Of a stretch of 64,000 nucleotides of DNA, positions 42,400 to 54,019 are shown one piece after another. The notes below the pieces were generated by a model, which saw only the letters and a program-made list of their open reading frames with translations, had not been told where the DNA came from and ran no database searches. The DNA comes from Erigeron canadensis. Lineage: Eukaryota; Streptophyta; Magnoliopsida; Asterales; Asteraceae. The translations under genes and the position numbers were made by a program. Numbering within the stretch: position 1 is the stretch's first letter; every line of letters begins with the position of its first letter. The stretch lies in NCBI RefSeq assembly GCF_010389155.1, contig NC_057767.1, positions 39,035,688-39,099,687 of the forward strand, read 5' to 3'.

Positions 42400-45399
42400 T
42401 TATTTAGTCCTCTTCTTGGCTTCGCTATAAAGAATCACTCCCAGCACTGTCAGCAAGTATCCTAGCATCCCTGTTACCGATACTGGATTCTTGAATATCA
42501 TAATTGACACCACAACAGCAACTGCTCCTTTAGCATTTCCAAGTACCTGGTATTGTCAAACGTTACATTAACATTCCTATTTCCGTAAGCTGTCTTTCAT
42601 GGGAAGACAAATATATTTAATTTATCAAATATTTGGACTCTCATACTACCCACACCACAATCAACATGATGACCTATGGGGTTGAATCGTCGCTTGTCAT
42701 AACACCTTCTCAACACAACATATCTGATCATTGTGATAAGCTTAGGGAAAAATTTTAGTGATGCCACAATTGACAAAACATGACAATTGACAAAACAGGC
42801 AATCTCCTACAAAGATAGCTTAGGGAAAAATTTTAGTGATGCCACATATTTTGGTCACCTTCATATGAATATATGATGCAAGCTAGAAGTGACCAAAATA
42901 TGACAATTGACAAAACAGGCAATCTCCTACAAAGATAGCTACAAACATAACAATATTGACCATCAAAATATCTAAAAACTATACGATAAATGTATAGTTT
43001 GATCATTGGATCCAAGGGTTCATCTCATCAGCCAACTAAGCAGTGGTTCAGGATTCTAATGGGGACATTATTATAGGGTATATTTGTTTCAGCTATATAT
43101 ATTATCTCTTGTTAGCAGAAAAGACCAAGTCGAAGAAGATATAGCAGCACCTTGAGCGGCGATATACCATTTAATATAAAGAGTTTCAAAATAGAAATTG
43201 AAGATGAACGAGAAAAATGTACAGCTGAAATCAATCATACAAACCTGGAGTGTCAATGCGCTTGTGTGTTTAGTAACCAAGAAATTTGTTAGGTTCACAC
43301 AATATGCCATTGCAGAATTGAAGAGCAGATACCAAACAATGTTGACATCTTTTCGGGCAAGAGCTATGGTGATGCCAACCACATTCTCCTCCATAAGCAA
43401 TGTTGCTGGAAGCAATATCACAACAGCTATTGGTGCCATGTACAACAAAAGGTTCATGGAATTCAGTTTTTCCCTATAATTCAAGAAAGTCATGTCAATT
43501 AGATCCTCTGAACATCAAGTGACCAAAGAAAGAAGGTAGATGATGATATAGAGGGAGGGATTACCCTTCTGAGGACAGCAAAATCCCTTGAAGGACTGAT
43601 TTTAATGCTCTTGCAGCTGTAGCACCGATACACATAATAAAACCAAATAGATGGAAACTTGGTTCACCCTGCATCCACAAATGAGATCCATATTTATATA
43701 CTTGAAGAAGATATGATAGCAAAGATAGTATATATTAATAATAATCGTACAGAAAATAAGCATAACACGGCTAGATAACAACATGTGGGTACTAATTCAC
43801 AAGAGTAATCTACGGAATGAAAAGCTTAACCTCTAGAGACACAGCCAGAATAAGAAACTAGAGTATATAATCATTTTCTAGTGGTGTTGTATCCACTTAA
43901 TCTCCAACAAATCTTATACTATTGCACACTTGGCTAAAAGGCAAGTTATGTTGACTTTTTCAAGTTTAGGGGTTTTTGCCAGAGTTTCAAACAGGAGGAT
44001 ATACCATTACGCTTCATCTTATCCATGAGAATAACTTCACATAAACCTGAGCAACCCTTTACAAGAATGTGTGCCAGTTTGTTATCTTCTATTGGTTCTT
44101 TTAAGGGAAGGGAAATGTTAACTTTTGTTGCACATGATTCCAAAGTTACTACACTTGAATTAACAAGACGAAAGCAGAGAATGAACCTATAGGCTAATTT
44201 AAATATGCATACAGGGATAACACACGTCTTCTTGTTTCCGCCAACTGTGTTTATTCTCTCTTCCACTGTGTATATTCTCAGCATTATAAACTTGTTAGAA
44301 ACATATTACTAGCTCCTGGATATCCCTTAAGCATGAATATCAACAGTTTAAAATGTTTAGTCATGTAACAAGGGTAAATGAAAAATCCATCCATAGAATA
44401 CCATCCTGTCTTGTATAAAATTCTTAGAAGGACAGTCATTTTGATTACGACAGATAAGAAACTTGGATATCAATTGTGACTGACGGTTACTGGAAATGCT
44501 GGGAACACCGGAAGTTGAACAGGAATACATTTAACAATCATTCAACAACATAGAAATGAAAAGAAGAGAATGAGGATGGATATGTGGGGATAAGGTAGGT
44601 CTGGATCAGAGTAAAACGGAAAACCACTAAGAAGGTATTACTGAATTGTATGGAAAGCCGTTGCTAAAACAGCTTGGATGGCCTGGGTAAAGGAAACGGG
44701 ATTGCATTTCGAAGTAGAACATTTTAATATAATTGGAAACAACTTAAGACGGGATTGCATTTCGAAGGCAGGTATGTATTAGCTAGAGAAACTAATAGCT
44801 AGGTATGTATTAGCAGTTTCTTCAAGTATAAATAACTGCAAATATACATATATATATATAACAAATGAATGTAAAAGTAGATAGAGAGGGAGAGAGGGAT
44901 GTACCCCGCTGGCAATGACGACGCCGGTGACGACAGGGACAAGGGTGAAATAAGTGAGCCAAGCCTCCCTCTTGAAAGTCATCAGGTAAGCAAAGACGGC
45001 AGTGAAGAAGGGCGTGGTAGCTCCGATGGCCTGGGTGAAGGAAACGGGCAGATACCTCAAGGAAACATTGCCGCTGACAACGGAGGCGCAGAAGACGAGA
45101 CTGAGGACGGAGATGTTGAGGAACTGACGCCTGGACCTGATGGCCTGCAAGGGAACCATCTTCAACCAAACGATGGCGACGTAACTGAGGAGGGAACAAG
45201 CGGTCATGTGACACATGGTCAAGAAGATTGGGTACTTGAACCCGTAGTTGGACAGCAGGTATTTGTTTAGTAGAAGCACCCCTATGTTTGATGCGTACCA
45301 CGACGACACTAATCCTATTGTGAACCATCCCCCGCCCCCACCTGCCGCTGATGCCTTTGTGTTCCCGACACTAATTATTCCTCCTCCTCCTCCTTTCAT
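42400..45399 (-). CDS. Golgi-type sugar-phosphate/nucleotide-sugar transporter (TPT family)
   Basis: Four exons on the minus strand: 44905-45399, 43565-43668, 43245-43473, 42400-42546; frame intact, 324 residues. The N-terminus is Gly-rich, then [11 protein letters not shown] opens the first of about ten membrane helices. [17 protein letters not shown] and [12 protein letters not shown] are hallmarks of the plant NST/KT subgroup annotated in Arabidopsis as probable sugar phosphate/phosphate translocators (At3g11320/At5g05820 type). A short basic end S-E-A-K-K-R-T-K suits a Golgi/ER membrane protein with a lysine signal. Members of the group move UDP-sugars (several UDP-arabinose carriers are known); the substrate here is not shown by sequence. 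Introns are GT-AG. Intron 1 contains a short echo of exon 1 and intron 3 a local duplication. Confidence 0.93.
42738..42940. repeat. Local duplications in intron 3 of the transporter gene
   Basis: AGCTTAGGGAAAAATTTTAG plus TGATGCCACA occurs at 42738 and 42817 (79 bp apart). TGACAATTGACAAAACAGGC plus AATCTCCTACAAAGATAGCT occurs at 42781 and 42901 (120 bp apart). The copies are identical or nearly so, pointing to recent slippage or repair-type duplication. Confidence 0.9.
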
Positions 45400-45879
45400 T
45401 TGTTTTCTTTTTATTTGCTTTCTGATTGATTAGGGTTTGCGAGGAGGAAGGGGGTTTAGCATTAGAATAATATAAGAGGAATTTGGATTCAGCTTATGAT
45501 GGATCGGATCTGATCTGATCTGACACTCAAATTTGATTTCGAGAATTTACTACAACCAGAAATATTTTACTCTACTACTTTCTTTTTTTTTTATCAACAA
45601 GAAGAAGAAGGCGCCAGGAAGGAAGTGCATCGCAGCAGCATTATTAACACGCGGTTTAACGGTATTAATAATGAAGCATAAATAATTTATCGAAATATAT
45701 ATTGGAATCAATCACGAATGACTTTTTTTCTTTTCTTGGTCCAGTTCATTATAAGCGAGCATCAATTTTGTTTTTTAATCCTGCCGACACTATTCTGGTG
45801 GTGACTGGTGAGCGTGTTTATAACAAACATATTTGACTAAGTCTTAAATGAACATCCGGCCCAACTTATATACCCCTAG
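45400..45879. other. Promoter/5-prime UTR region of the transporter gene
   Basis: Upstream of the minus-strand start codon. It holds CCTCCTCCTCC runs around the start and GATCGGATCTGATCTGATCTG at about 45504-45524. No further gene. Confidence 0.4.
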
Positions 45880-46768
45880 TAGATGTGAAAAAGAAATAAG
45901 AAAGCAATTAACCGATTTCGGTTATTAATTTTAATAATTGGTTTTTGTTATTTTTTTAACCGGTTAAGGTTAACTTGTATCGCTTAATAATTGGTTTTTA
46001 GGTTTTAAAACTGAAAACAATCTAACCGATTTTGATTAATAATAACCGGTTAACTGATACCGGTTAGGGTTTTTTTAACCGCCCCATTATAAAATTAAGA
46101 AAGTGGTGAACAATGTGACAAGTTTAAGCAACGAACCCATATTCCAAATAAACATTATTTTCTAAACACAAAACAAAATTCATCATCCCAAATCTCAAAA
46201 ACAATCAAAAAATGATGTTGGATATGGTGAAAGAAAGTAAGATACATTAATCTACAGGTTTTAGGTAAAATAAAACAAATATTAAAGTAAAACAAATAAA
46301 ACAATAGGCTTTATATGAAATCACTGTGCATCATAAATATCATCGTACATCAATTGTTTCATGAATCTTCGTGCATCAATTTAACTATGATCTAAGGGTC
46401 AAGATCTTATCTTATTTGTTTTACTTTAATAGTTGTTTTATAATACCTAACCCCTTAATCTACATATAGTATACATATATTGAAAGTTTACAAAATCATT
46501 GGATGGTGCAATCTTTCTGGTTATATATCAGTGTATGTATATATAATATAATTTATATATATATATATAATATGTGATTAACCGGTTATTATTTGGAATA
46601 ATTAACCTGTTATAGGTTAGCCGGTTTGCAATCGGTTTTGGTTTTGAAAAGACTAATCGGTTAATAACCGACGGTTTCTCGTAACTTATAATCGTTTTTT
46701 ACCATTCCGGTTACTAACCAGTTACAAATCGGGTCGGGTTGGTTAATCGGTTTTTTCTTGCACCTCTA
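45880..46768. mobile_element. hAT-like non-autonomous element, AACCGGTT-rich (degenerate)
   Basis: The left end TAGATGTGAAAAAG and right end (inverse) TAGAGGTGCAAGAAAA resemble hAT TAGRGGTG ends. Both flanks of the interior are full of AACCGGTTA, TAATCGGTTA and related motifs in both orientations (45900-46080 and 46575-46755). The middle about 500 bp is plain AT-rich DNA. No 8-bp duplication was confirmed. Confidence 0.45.
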
Positions 46769-47308
46769 TATACGAGTATAATCTAATACTTTGTTTCTAA
46801 TCTATCATTAAAACAAAAGGTTTAAGTCATAATTCCTTAATTTTGAGATAAATTTCTCCACGAAAAAAGTTATAGAAAAAGTTTTTTAGGCCTATATCTT
46901 GAACTATTATCAATAGTCAGATTTTGTCACATCGCATCCCGTTTAGGCCTTTTTATTACAGGTTACTTATTGGTTTTTTCACACTTTTTTTCCGTTGGGT
47001 TTCCAAACAGTATTGCAACTTTTTTATGGTCATATCCCGTAACGTTATATACCCTTATTCTTCTTTGTGGTTTCAACTAATATATTGAAAACTTTCATTC
47101 GATTTTTTTCTTTGTGCTTATTAAATATATGTATTTGATACTATAAACTTTTAGATGCGTTTACGGTATTGCTTTAAATAAATATATATTTCATATGGTA
47201 AAAGTTTTAAGCTAACATATATAGCGACACATCATAAGTAACAAAATGTAATCACAATAATTGACACTCCACAACACTCAGATGAAAGCTAATGTGGTTT
47301 TACCATCA

Positions 47309-47353
<45 letters not shown>

Positions 47354-47440
47354 AAACAAACTTATCTATGACATAATGTTTTTTAATTAAGCAGTTAGAA
47401 GTTCAACACAAATACTCTAAAACAACACAATTATTTCAAA
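46769..47440. other. Intergenic, no gene seen
   Basis: AT-rich. A TA microsatellite lies at about 47316-47350. No coding region. Confidence 0.5.
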
Positions 47441-47900
47441 ACAAAAATTGAAGTCCTGCAACGCAGAATGTGAATTATTCTAGTTATATAATATAAGAGG
47501 CTGTGGTAGCAGTATGATTCTTATTAAAAGTAATTAATGTAAAAGAGTAAAATGTAGTCATTTAAATAGATGTTGTAGATTATGGGTATCATAAGTATTT
47601 TAAGTAGATATTATAAATATTTGATTTTAAATGAAAATATTTAAATTAGTGAATAAAAAAGAGAGGTATCCTGAGTTATTAATAAGTTAGTTAGAGAAAA
47701 TAAAATAAACTAAATATTTTATAATGTAGTTTAAATATAAATATAGAAGCATGGTACCCTGCAATGTGGCGGCGATGGTAGCGGTGTGATGGCGGCGACT
47801 GACGATGATGGTGGTGTCGGCGGCAAATTGTGCAAGTAATTGATGTAAAAGTGTTTTATTTAAACGGGTAATAAAAAATATTATATAATATAAGAGAGTG
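47441..47900. mobile_element. Helitron-like relics
   Basis: GTCCTGCAACGCAGAATGTG followed by TTATTCTAGTTAT near 47455-47486 looks like a worn Helitron 3-prime end (CTAG). GCATGGTACCCTGCAATGTGG with GCGGCGATGGTAGCGGTGTG (about 47748-47800) is the reverse-orientation GC-rich end of the same family as the elements at 12071 and 41281. Its other end may be near ATATAATATAAGAGAGTGG (about 47882). Borders are approximate. Confidence 0.4.
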
Positions 47901-49437
47901 GTGATGTAACTTAATATGAAAGATTGATGAATTTAAATAATCAAATGTATTTTGGTTACCAGTAGTTTATATGTTTCATTTTTCTTGACTTTTGAAATTA
48001 TAACTTTTATATAGTGTTATAAATAATAAATAATATGAAAATGTAACTGAAAAATGTATTCAACAAGTTCATACGCCTTTGGTTTGACGGATAGTGTTCC
48101 GGTTTATCAGCATTTGAGTACTCCTATAGTCCTATCCCTATTCTCTGTGTTGACTTCTCCTAAAATAAGTGGATTTGCTGCTGCAGTCTGCACTATATAT
48201 TAAAAAGAATATAAATTCCAACTTTCTTAATAGAAAATGATAAATCCCACCCATTTTCATAAATAAATAAACAAACAATAATAATTAGGATTGTACCATA
48301 TAATGTATGATATGTATGATGATAAGTGATTTATCAAAGACTAAACATATGTAAATATTATGTAACTATGCAAGAAATGTTAAATTAAAAGACTTTCTAT
48401 TCATTATTCAAACGAATTGTTTCTTTTAAGTTTTATGTTTTGTTTTTATTTATTTAGTTTTCCATTTCTATATATTATTCATTTTATTTGTAAAATTTAT
48501 ATTATTTTTATAAAATATATTATATAATTTATTTGGTTGCATCAAACAATATGCTTTTTGTTGGCTCATCCAAAATCCATAAATGCTTATAGACGTTCAT
48601 ATATAAACCAATAATGTTAGGTAGTGTTTGTTTAGTCTCTTAATAATTAATCCATTAAGTTGTAAAAAAAACATTTATTTATTAAACAGAAAAAAACTAT
48701 ATTGAGTTAATTTATACAAACATTATTTATTTAATTCATACAACGACGTACTCCCTAAAGCTTATTTAGTTATTTTCACAATCTAGTAGCCAAACCCATC
48801 CTCCAAAATGAGCCCACCAAATACATTAGGATATGGTCCAACTTCATACAATAGCCCAACCCCAAATAAATAACTTACTATATATACTGTATTACACTAT
48901 ACAAGATAAAAAAATTAAACATAATTAAACAGTGTAGCTGAACCCAAATTAAAGACTGAACAGTTTTCTTTCTTATAAATGGTAAGTTTATGTAGTATTT
49001 TTCTTGAAATGTTTGCACTCTCATAAGATAAGATGCTCCAACGGAATGTTAAAAGGAGACCACGTAATGGCAAAAGAAACCAAAAAAAACACGTGTCCAA
49101 TGGGAGTCTGACTAATACAGTCAAAGATTGCATTCTCTTACTCGTATTGTTTAAGCAGCAATGTTCATATCTTCAATTTATTATAAATAATAAGATAATA
49201 CTCGTTGTATAGTAAAGCAAGTAAATATAGTAGAATACAATACATGAATATATTTGACACGTTTTCAATAACATAGTGTTTGTACATTATGCATGAGTAA
49301 CAGTACAATAAAAATGCTTATCTCGTATATTTAAGAGTCCCTGGCCTGCTGCAATATTATTCGAATTCATAGGATAATCTTAAAAGATATCATCAGTTGA
49401 TTATTATTATTATTAGTAGTCCAAATTAACCAATTAA
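47901..49437. other. Intergenic, upstream region of the short LRR gene
   Basis: AT-rich, no other coding region recognised. GGAGACCACGTAATGGC and AACACGTGTCC near 49055-49100 contain ACGT cores. A clear TATA box could not be fixed. Confidence 0.4.
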
Positions 49438-50883
49438 ATGATGAGGGCTGAAATTCTTCCATCGTCAGCAACCTGCAGCTGTGTAGTGGTAATTTCCATG
49501 TATCGCTTATTTGTGTTTGGGTTGCTGTTGCCATTATTGGTTTCAGCAGGTGGATGCCTGGATGACCAGAAATCCGCTTTGTTGTCGCTGAAAAACGACC
49601 TCACGTACGATGCTTTGGTGTCAACCAAGCTAGTCGGGTGGAACCAATCAACAAGCGTCGAATGCTGTGATTGGGGCGGGGTGACATGCGACGAATCCGG
49701 GCACGTCACGCAACTCAATCTTAACAAAGAAGGCATACGCGGCCCGATTCCTTCCTACTGGGAAGGTCTCAAATATCTCAAGTATCTAAACTTGGGCTAC
49801 AACTCCTTGGATGGCAATATACCAAAGTCTTTGCTCATGCCGGCGTCCTCCCTTGAGGATTTAGACCTTTCAAACAACAGGTTATCCGGTCAGATCCATG
49901 GCCTAATGATTAACGTGTCCTCTTCTCGGCTGCGCAATCTTGATCTGAGTAGCAACAGACTGGAAGGCCCACTGACGGAATTCATCTTGAAGCTTCCCGC
50001 AACCATTTCGACCCTCACCCTTTCCGCAAATAAATTCACTGGCAGGGTGGAGCTAGACATGATGGTTGCAAAGTTTAAGGAGCTTTATGCACTAGATCTT
50101 TCACACAATCATCTTACTGTTCATGCAAAAAATAGCGTGATGATGAACACTAGTACTAAACTAAACTCTCTGATGCTCGCTTCGTGCAAGATGCGACAGA
50201 TTCCAGACGTCAGGAACCAGTCAACCCTGAAGATGCTAGATCTTTCGGATAACGAGCTGCGCGGTGAGATACCAAACTGGATCTGGGAGGCCGGCAACGG
50301 GTACCTTCGATTCCTGAATCTGTCACACAACGGGTTTTCAAGTCTCCAAAAGCCTTACACTTTTCCTTTTCTGCTGGACGTCCTAGACCTGCATTCCAAT
50401 ATGCTGCAAGGAGACATCCCGGTTCCTCCCAGACGTGTTTATATCCTGGATTACTCCAACAACAACTTCAAATCCGCAATCCCCGTGGGTTTTGGAAACG
50501 TCCTCCGGTCCACCTTGTACTTTTCCATTTCCAACAGCCGGGTGGTGGGACTCATCCCTCAGTCCATCACACGCAACGCCACTTCCCTCCGTTTCCTTGA
50601 CTTGTCTCGCAATGCGTTGACGGGCCCGATTGATCCCGTCATTGGAAGCATGAAAGACTTGAGATCCTTGGACCTCTCGCTCAACATGTTAACCGGGAGC
50701 ATCCCCGAGCAGCTTGAAACTGGTCTCAAGTCGCTTTCCTTCCTAAACCTGTCGTATAATCATCTATCCGGAAGGATCCCACAAGGTTCAAACTTTCAGA
50801 AATTTACAAAATTGTCTTTTGAGGGAAATGAAGGGCTATGTGGTCCTCCCTTAAACAAGACCTGCCCGCATGCGCGCACATAA
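49438..50883 (+). CDS. Short secreted LRR protein, paralogue of the receptor-like protein
   Basis: Intronless, 481 residues from the first ATG. The ATG at 49498 (M21) gives a better signal peptide (M-Y-R-L-F-V-F-G-L-L-L-P-L-L-V) and is my preferred start. The LRRNT cap has C-L-D-D-Q and C-C-D-W-G-G-V-T-C. About 13 LRRs follow, then the cap G-L-C-G-P-P-L and a stop six residues after the last Cys (T-C-P-H-A-R-T). It is close to the 29847 gene, sharing for instance S-L-M-L-A-S-C-K-M, I-P-D-V-R-N-Q and S-L-Q-K-P-Y-T-F-P-F. It lacks the LRRs between the N-cap and W-E-G-L, a second LRR block with the island, and the acidic stretch, membrane helix and tail. It should be secreted to the apoplast. 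It could be a decoy or LRR-only co-factor, or a decaying copy, though the frame is clean. Its codons are more GC-rich than the long gene's. Confidence 0.85.
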   Translation: MMRAEILPSSATCSCVVVISMYRLFVFGLLLPLLVSAGGCLDDQKSALLSLKNDLTYDALVSTKLVGWNQSTSVECCDWGGVTCDESGHVTQLNLNKEGIRGPIPSYWEGLKYLKYLNLGYNSLDGNIPKSLLMPASSLEDLDLSNNRLSGQIHGLMINVSSSRLRNLDLSSNRLEGPLTEFILKLPATISTLTLSANKFTGRVELDMMVAKFKELYALDLSHNHLTVHAKNSVMMNTSTKLNSLMLASCKMRQIPDVRNQSTLKMLDLSDNELRGEIPNWIWEAGNGYLRFLNLSHNGFSSLQKPYTFPFLLDVLDLHSNMLQGDIPVPPRRVYILDYSNNNFKSAIPVGFGNVLRSTLYFSISNSRVVGLIPQSITRNATSLRFLDLSRNALTGPIDPVIGSMKDLRSLDLSLNMLTGSIPEQLETGLKSLSFLNLSYNHLSGRIPQGSNFQKFTKLSFEGNEGLCGPPLNKTCPHART

Positions 50884-51062
50884 TATTGCGGCACTGCTGG
50901 CTGCTTAATCAAATAGAAGATCCAGCAACTAATTAATTATCTATTTGCATGTGGTTTAATTAAGCAAATATGTACTCCATGTACCACGATGATAGATGTA
51001 TAAGTTAAAAAAATTAAATAAAAAACATGTTATAATGGAGTAATATTTACAAGCAGTAGTAG

Positions 51063-51260
51063 CAGCGAAGCTTGAAAATTTTCAGTGGGAGGCCGGGATC
51101 TAAATTTTCTTTTCCCTAACACTATTTTTTTCTTAAAAATGAGGGGTCGAAAATGAATATATCAAAAATTTTCTAAACGAAAACAATATACCCCTACATC
51201 GCAAAAAAAAATTCGGGGGGGTCGGGTACCCCTTCCCGCCCCTTAAAAGCTACGCCCATG
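51063..51260. mobile_element. Probable small hAT-type MITE
   Basis: The left end CAGCGAAGCTTGAAAA and right end (inverse) CATGGGCGTAGCTTTTAA are imperfect inverted repeats of the CA-G-GCG-AGCTT type. The inner right side is G/C-run rich (GGGGGGGTCGGGTACCCC). The flanks AGTAGTAG and ACAAGAAG could be a worn 8-bp duplication. Similar in style to the element at 1203. Confidence 0.45.
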
Positions 51261-52214
51261 ACAAGAAGTTAAGGGGTGTTTACCCTTTATTTTCAATTTT
51301 GTTTTCTAAAAAAACATGTAAAATAATGGTAAAAAAAAAAAACGCATTCTAATTATAGTTTTCTAAAAATGTTTTTTTTTTTAAAAACCATAAAGACACT
51401 ACCTTGAAGAATTAGAAAATACCTTTTTTTATTTTTTTTGATCACTACAGGTTCTAAGGTTTATCAATTCATAGAACGATTTTATATGTAGAAAAATGAA
51501 AGAACGTTTGACCATTTTGACTAGTGGCCATGTCACACTAACAAGGAGTTGGCGTGTGGTGGAAAGAGAACCACTTCGTAACCTTCATGTCTCAAGTTTG
51601 ATTTTCGTCAATTATTTAAAAAAAACAATTTTTTTAAGGTACATACTCATTATCAATGAAACCTAAAGTCACATGTAACGTCTTAAAGATACGAGTTTGA
51701 TTATTCGAGGTGTCCAAATCATTTATGCATTAATTTACTGATATCATATGATTCATACCGATGAGTCGATGGGTACAATTATGATATCAGTATAAGGTTT
51801 CCTCAATGCCCTTTTTCTAGTGACCATGTCGCATCATCACATACCAAAATCTTAGCAAACACTATATTAGACCCATTCATTCTGCGTTAATTTACTTTAA
51901 TTTTTTATTCTAGAACAACTTGGTGTGGTGATGATTTATAATCTACATATAATCATTACTAAACATATATGCTCAAAATGCAGTGGGGGTCATGATAAAT
52001 TAGACTCCGCCACTTTAGTAACACGAATATCGACTTCTTTTTGTCACGTGTCGAAAATACTATTTTGGTGTTACATCTCAGTTAATTAATTTTTTGCATC
52101 ATACCAAATCGGTCACAACTCCTGTTTGTTGAAAGAATAATCTTATTCTTAGATTGATAAGCTTAAGCGAACTCCTTACCTTGACTAACCTAATTCAACA
52201 AAAGACACCTCGAC
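51261..52214. other. Intergenic, no gene seen
   Basis: AT-rich with poly-A and poly-T runs. No recognisable coding region or element with clear ends. Confidence 0.5.
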
Positions 52215-53050
52215 GGGATAAAAAAGATTGTTGAAAATGGAATCTTGTGGATCGGAGCATGGAAATTTCGCGGTGAAGGAATTAAGAAAGCTTATTGATG
52301 AGGTAATTCTTGTCAACCATAGCTCAAATTTGGAAACAAGTTGAAATTACTTGGTGCCTAGAAAAGTAGACATTCTAATTTGGAGAATTCAAAAAAGAAG
52401 ATACCGGTGAGATCATGGCTTGACTATTTAGTCATTGAACTTCACTCTACACTTTGTCCTTATTGTGATGATGTAGTTGAAACTTGAAACAATCGATCAT
52501 TGCTTTGTAACTTGTAAAAAAGTGGCTAGAGGGTGGACAAATATTTTTAAATGGTGGAGAATGAGTGATTTTAATAGTTTTTCGGTAGAGGAACTACTCA
52601 ACCATAATGGGGCAATTGGCCTTAATGAGAAACAAATAACGGTTTGGAAAACGGTACTTTGATTAATGTTATATACTATTTGGAGAGCTAGAAACAAGAA
52701 GGTTTTTAAAGATAGCAAAGAAAATTTGTATAAGGTTTGTGATGAAATTCAAGTTATTTCACATTTTTGGATATCAAATAGAATGAAAAAGCAATCTCTT
52801 AAATGGATTGAATGGTGCATTACACCTTGGAAGATGGAAGGTTGATGTGGTAGAAGACATTGTTAGCATTAGTTTTTGTTTTAGATTTTAGTAGAGTCTT
52901 ATATGTGTTAATCATAGTGTTGGTTGTTGTTTTGTGTTTATTGGTGCTCTTTGCTTACAGCCAATTGGTTGCTACTTGTAACTTTTTGGTTTGTAGAGCT
53001 TCTTTGTAATTAATTTTTAGTTTTATATAATTATTTTCTTAACAAAAAAC
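52215..53050 (+). pseudogene. LINE 3-prime fragment (zf-RVT), degenerate
   Basis: On the plus strand a broken frame carries zf-RVT-like pieces: V-P-R-K-V-D-I-L-I-W-R near 52355, C-P-Y-C near 52457, then I-D-H-C-F-V-T-C at about 52490. After these come I-W-R-A-R-N-K-K-V-F near 52680 and I-E-W-C near 52810. Several stops and at least one frame change separate them. The AT-rich 3-prime UTR ends near 53050 with AACAAAAAAC. It belongs to the same broad class as the LINE pieces at 1465 and 2925 but is more decayed. Confidence 0.7.
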
Positions 53051-54019
53051 TAAGAAAGAAAGTTGTAAGGACTAAAAATGTCAAGATAAAAAGCCTCGGA
53101 CTTAAGTTGAAGTCGGTTAAGAGTTCTAGAGACTAAAAGTGACAAACAAAGAAATTGATTCATGTACGAATATAAAAGAGGCTTATGGAACTAATTTCAT
53201 TATTGTTTTACACATATTTTTTCTCTTTGATTTTCTCTGTTCTCTTTTACATTCATTCATAAATATATGTAGTAGTATTAATTAGTGTTGTTGATGAATT
53301 CGTGTAATAACACATTGAACATTAGTTTAGTGGATTACGATCGACTAAGGTAGGCATATGGTGAAAAATGATGATATTATTTTTTAAAAATGCTTTATAT
53401 TGTATATACTTTATATTTATCTTTTTTAAATATATATCATAAATTACTAACAATGTAAAACTAAATATAAATAACCAATATTTTTTATATTTTATGATAA
53501 AAAAGTTTATATAAAGTTTGATAACAACGTAACATAAAATAAAAGAAAATATTATAAAGATATTTTTTTTTAAAAAGTGCTTTTAAAAAAAAACTTAACA
53601 GTTAAGAATTTATTTTCATAATCATATCAATAAAATAATTACTATTTATAATTATAAAATGTACGCTTATTACTTTATACAATCAATAAGTATATTCAAA
53701 TTTATTTGATTAAATCTAGAAAAGTTAATAAAAAAATGAAATAATCATTTAAATTTAATAGCTTTAATTAAAATTTAAATTTTATATAGTTATTCTGGTT
53801 AACCGAAGTTATAAAATCATCCATATAAACAAAACCAATTAAACTGTAAAGGTTTGGTTATAATAAACTTGAAATTTAAATAACCCAATCCTAAAAACCT
53901 AAAACAATTCAGGTTGGGTCGGGTTATCCGGATATGATTTGCTAATAATGTTCAATATGGCCAACGTCATTTACCTGAAATTTACATGTCATCAATTAAG
54001 AGACATGTTTTTATTATAT
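53051..54019. other. Intergenic, no gene seen
   Basis: Extremely AT-rich. GGTTGGGTCGGGTTATCC near 53911 resembles hAT-like internal motifs seen elsewhere here, but no ends were found. Confidence 0.5.

Noticed and set aside
44822..45328. Open frames overlapping exon 1 of the sugar transporter in other frames and on the plus strand (123 and 168 codons)
   Set aside because: They are shadows of a GC-rich, conserved exon. Only the transporter frame matches a family.
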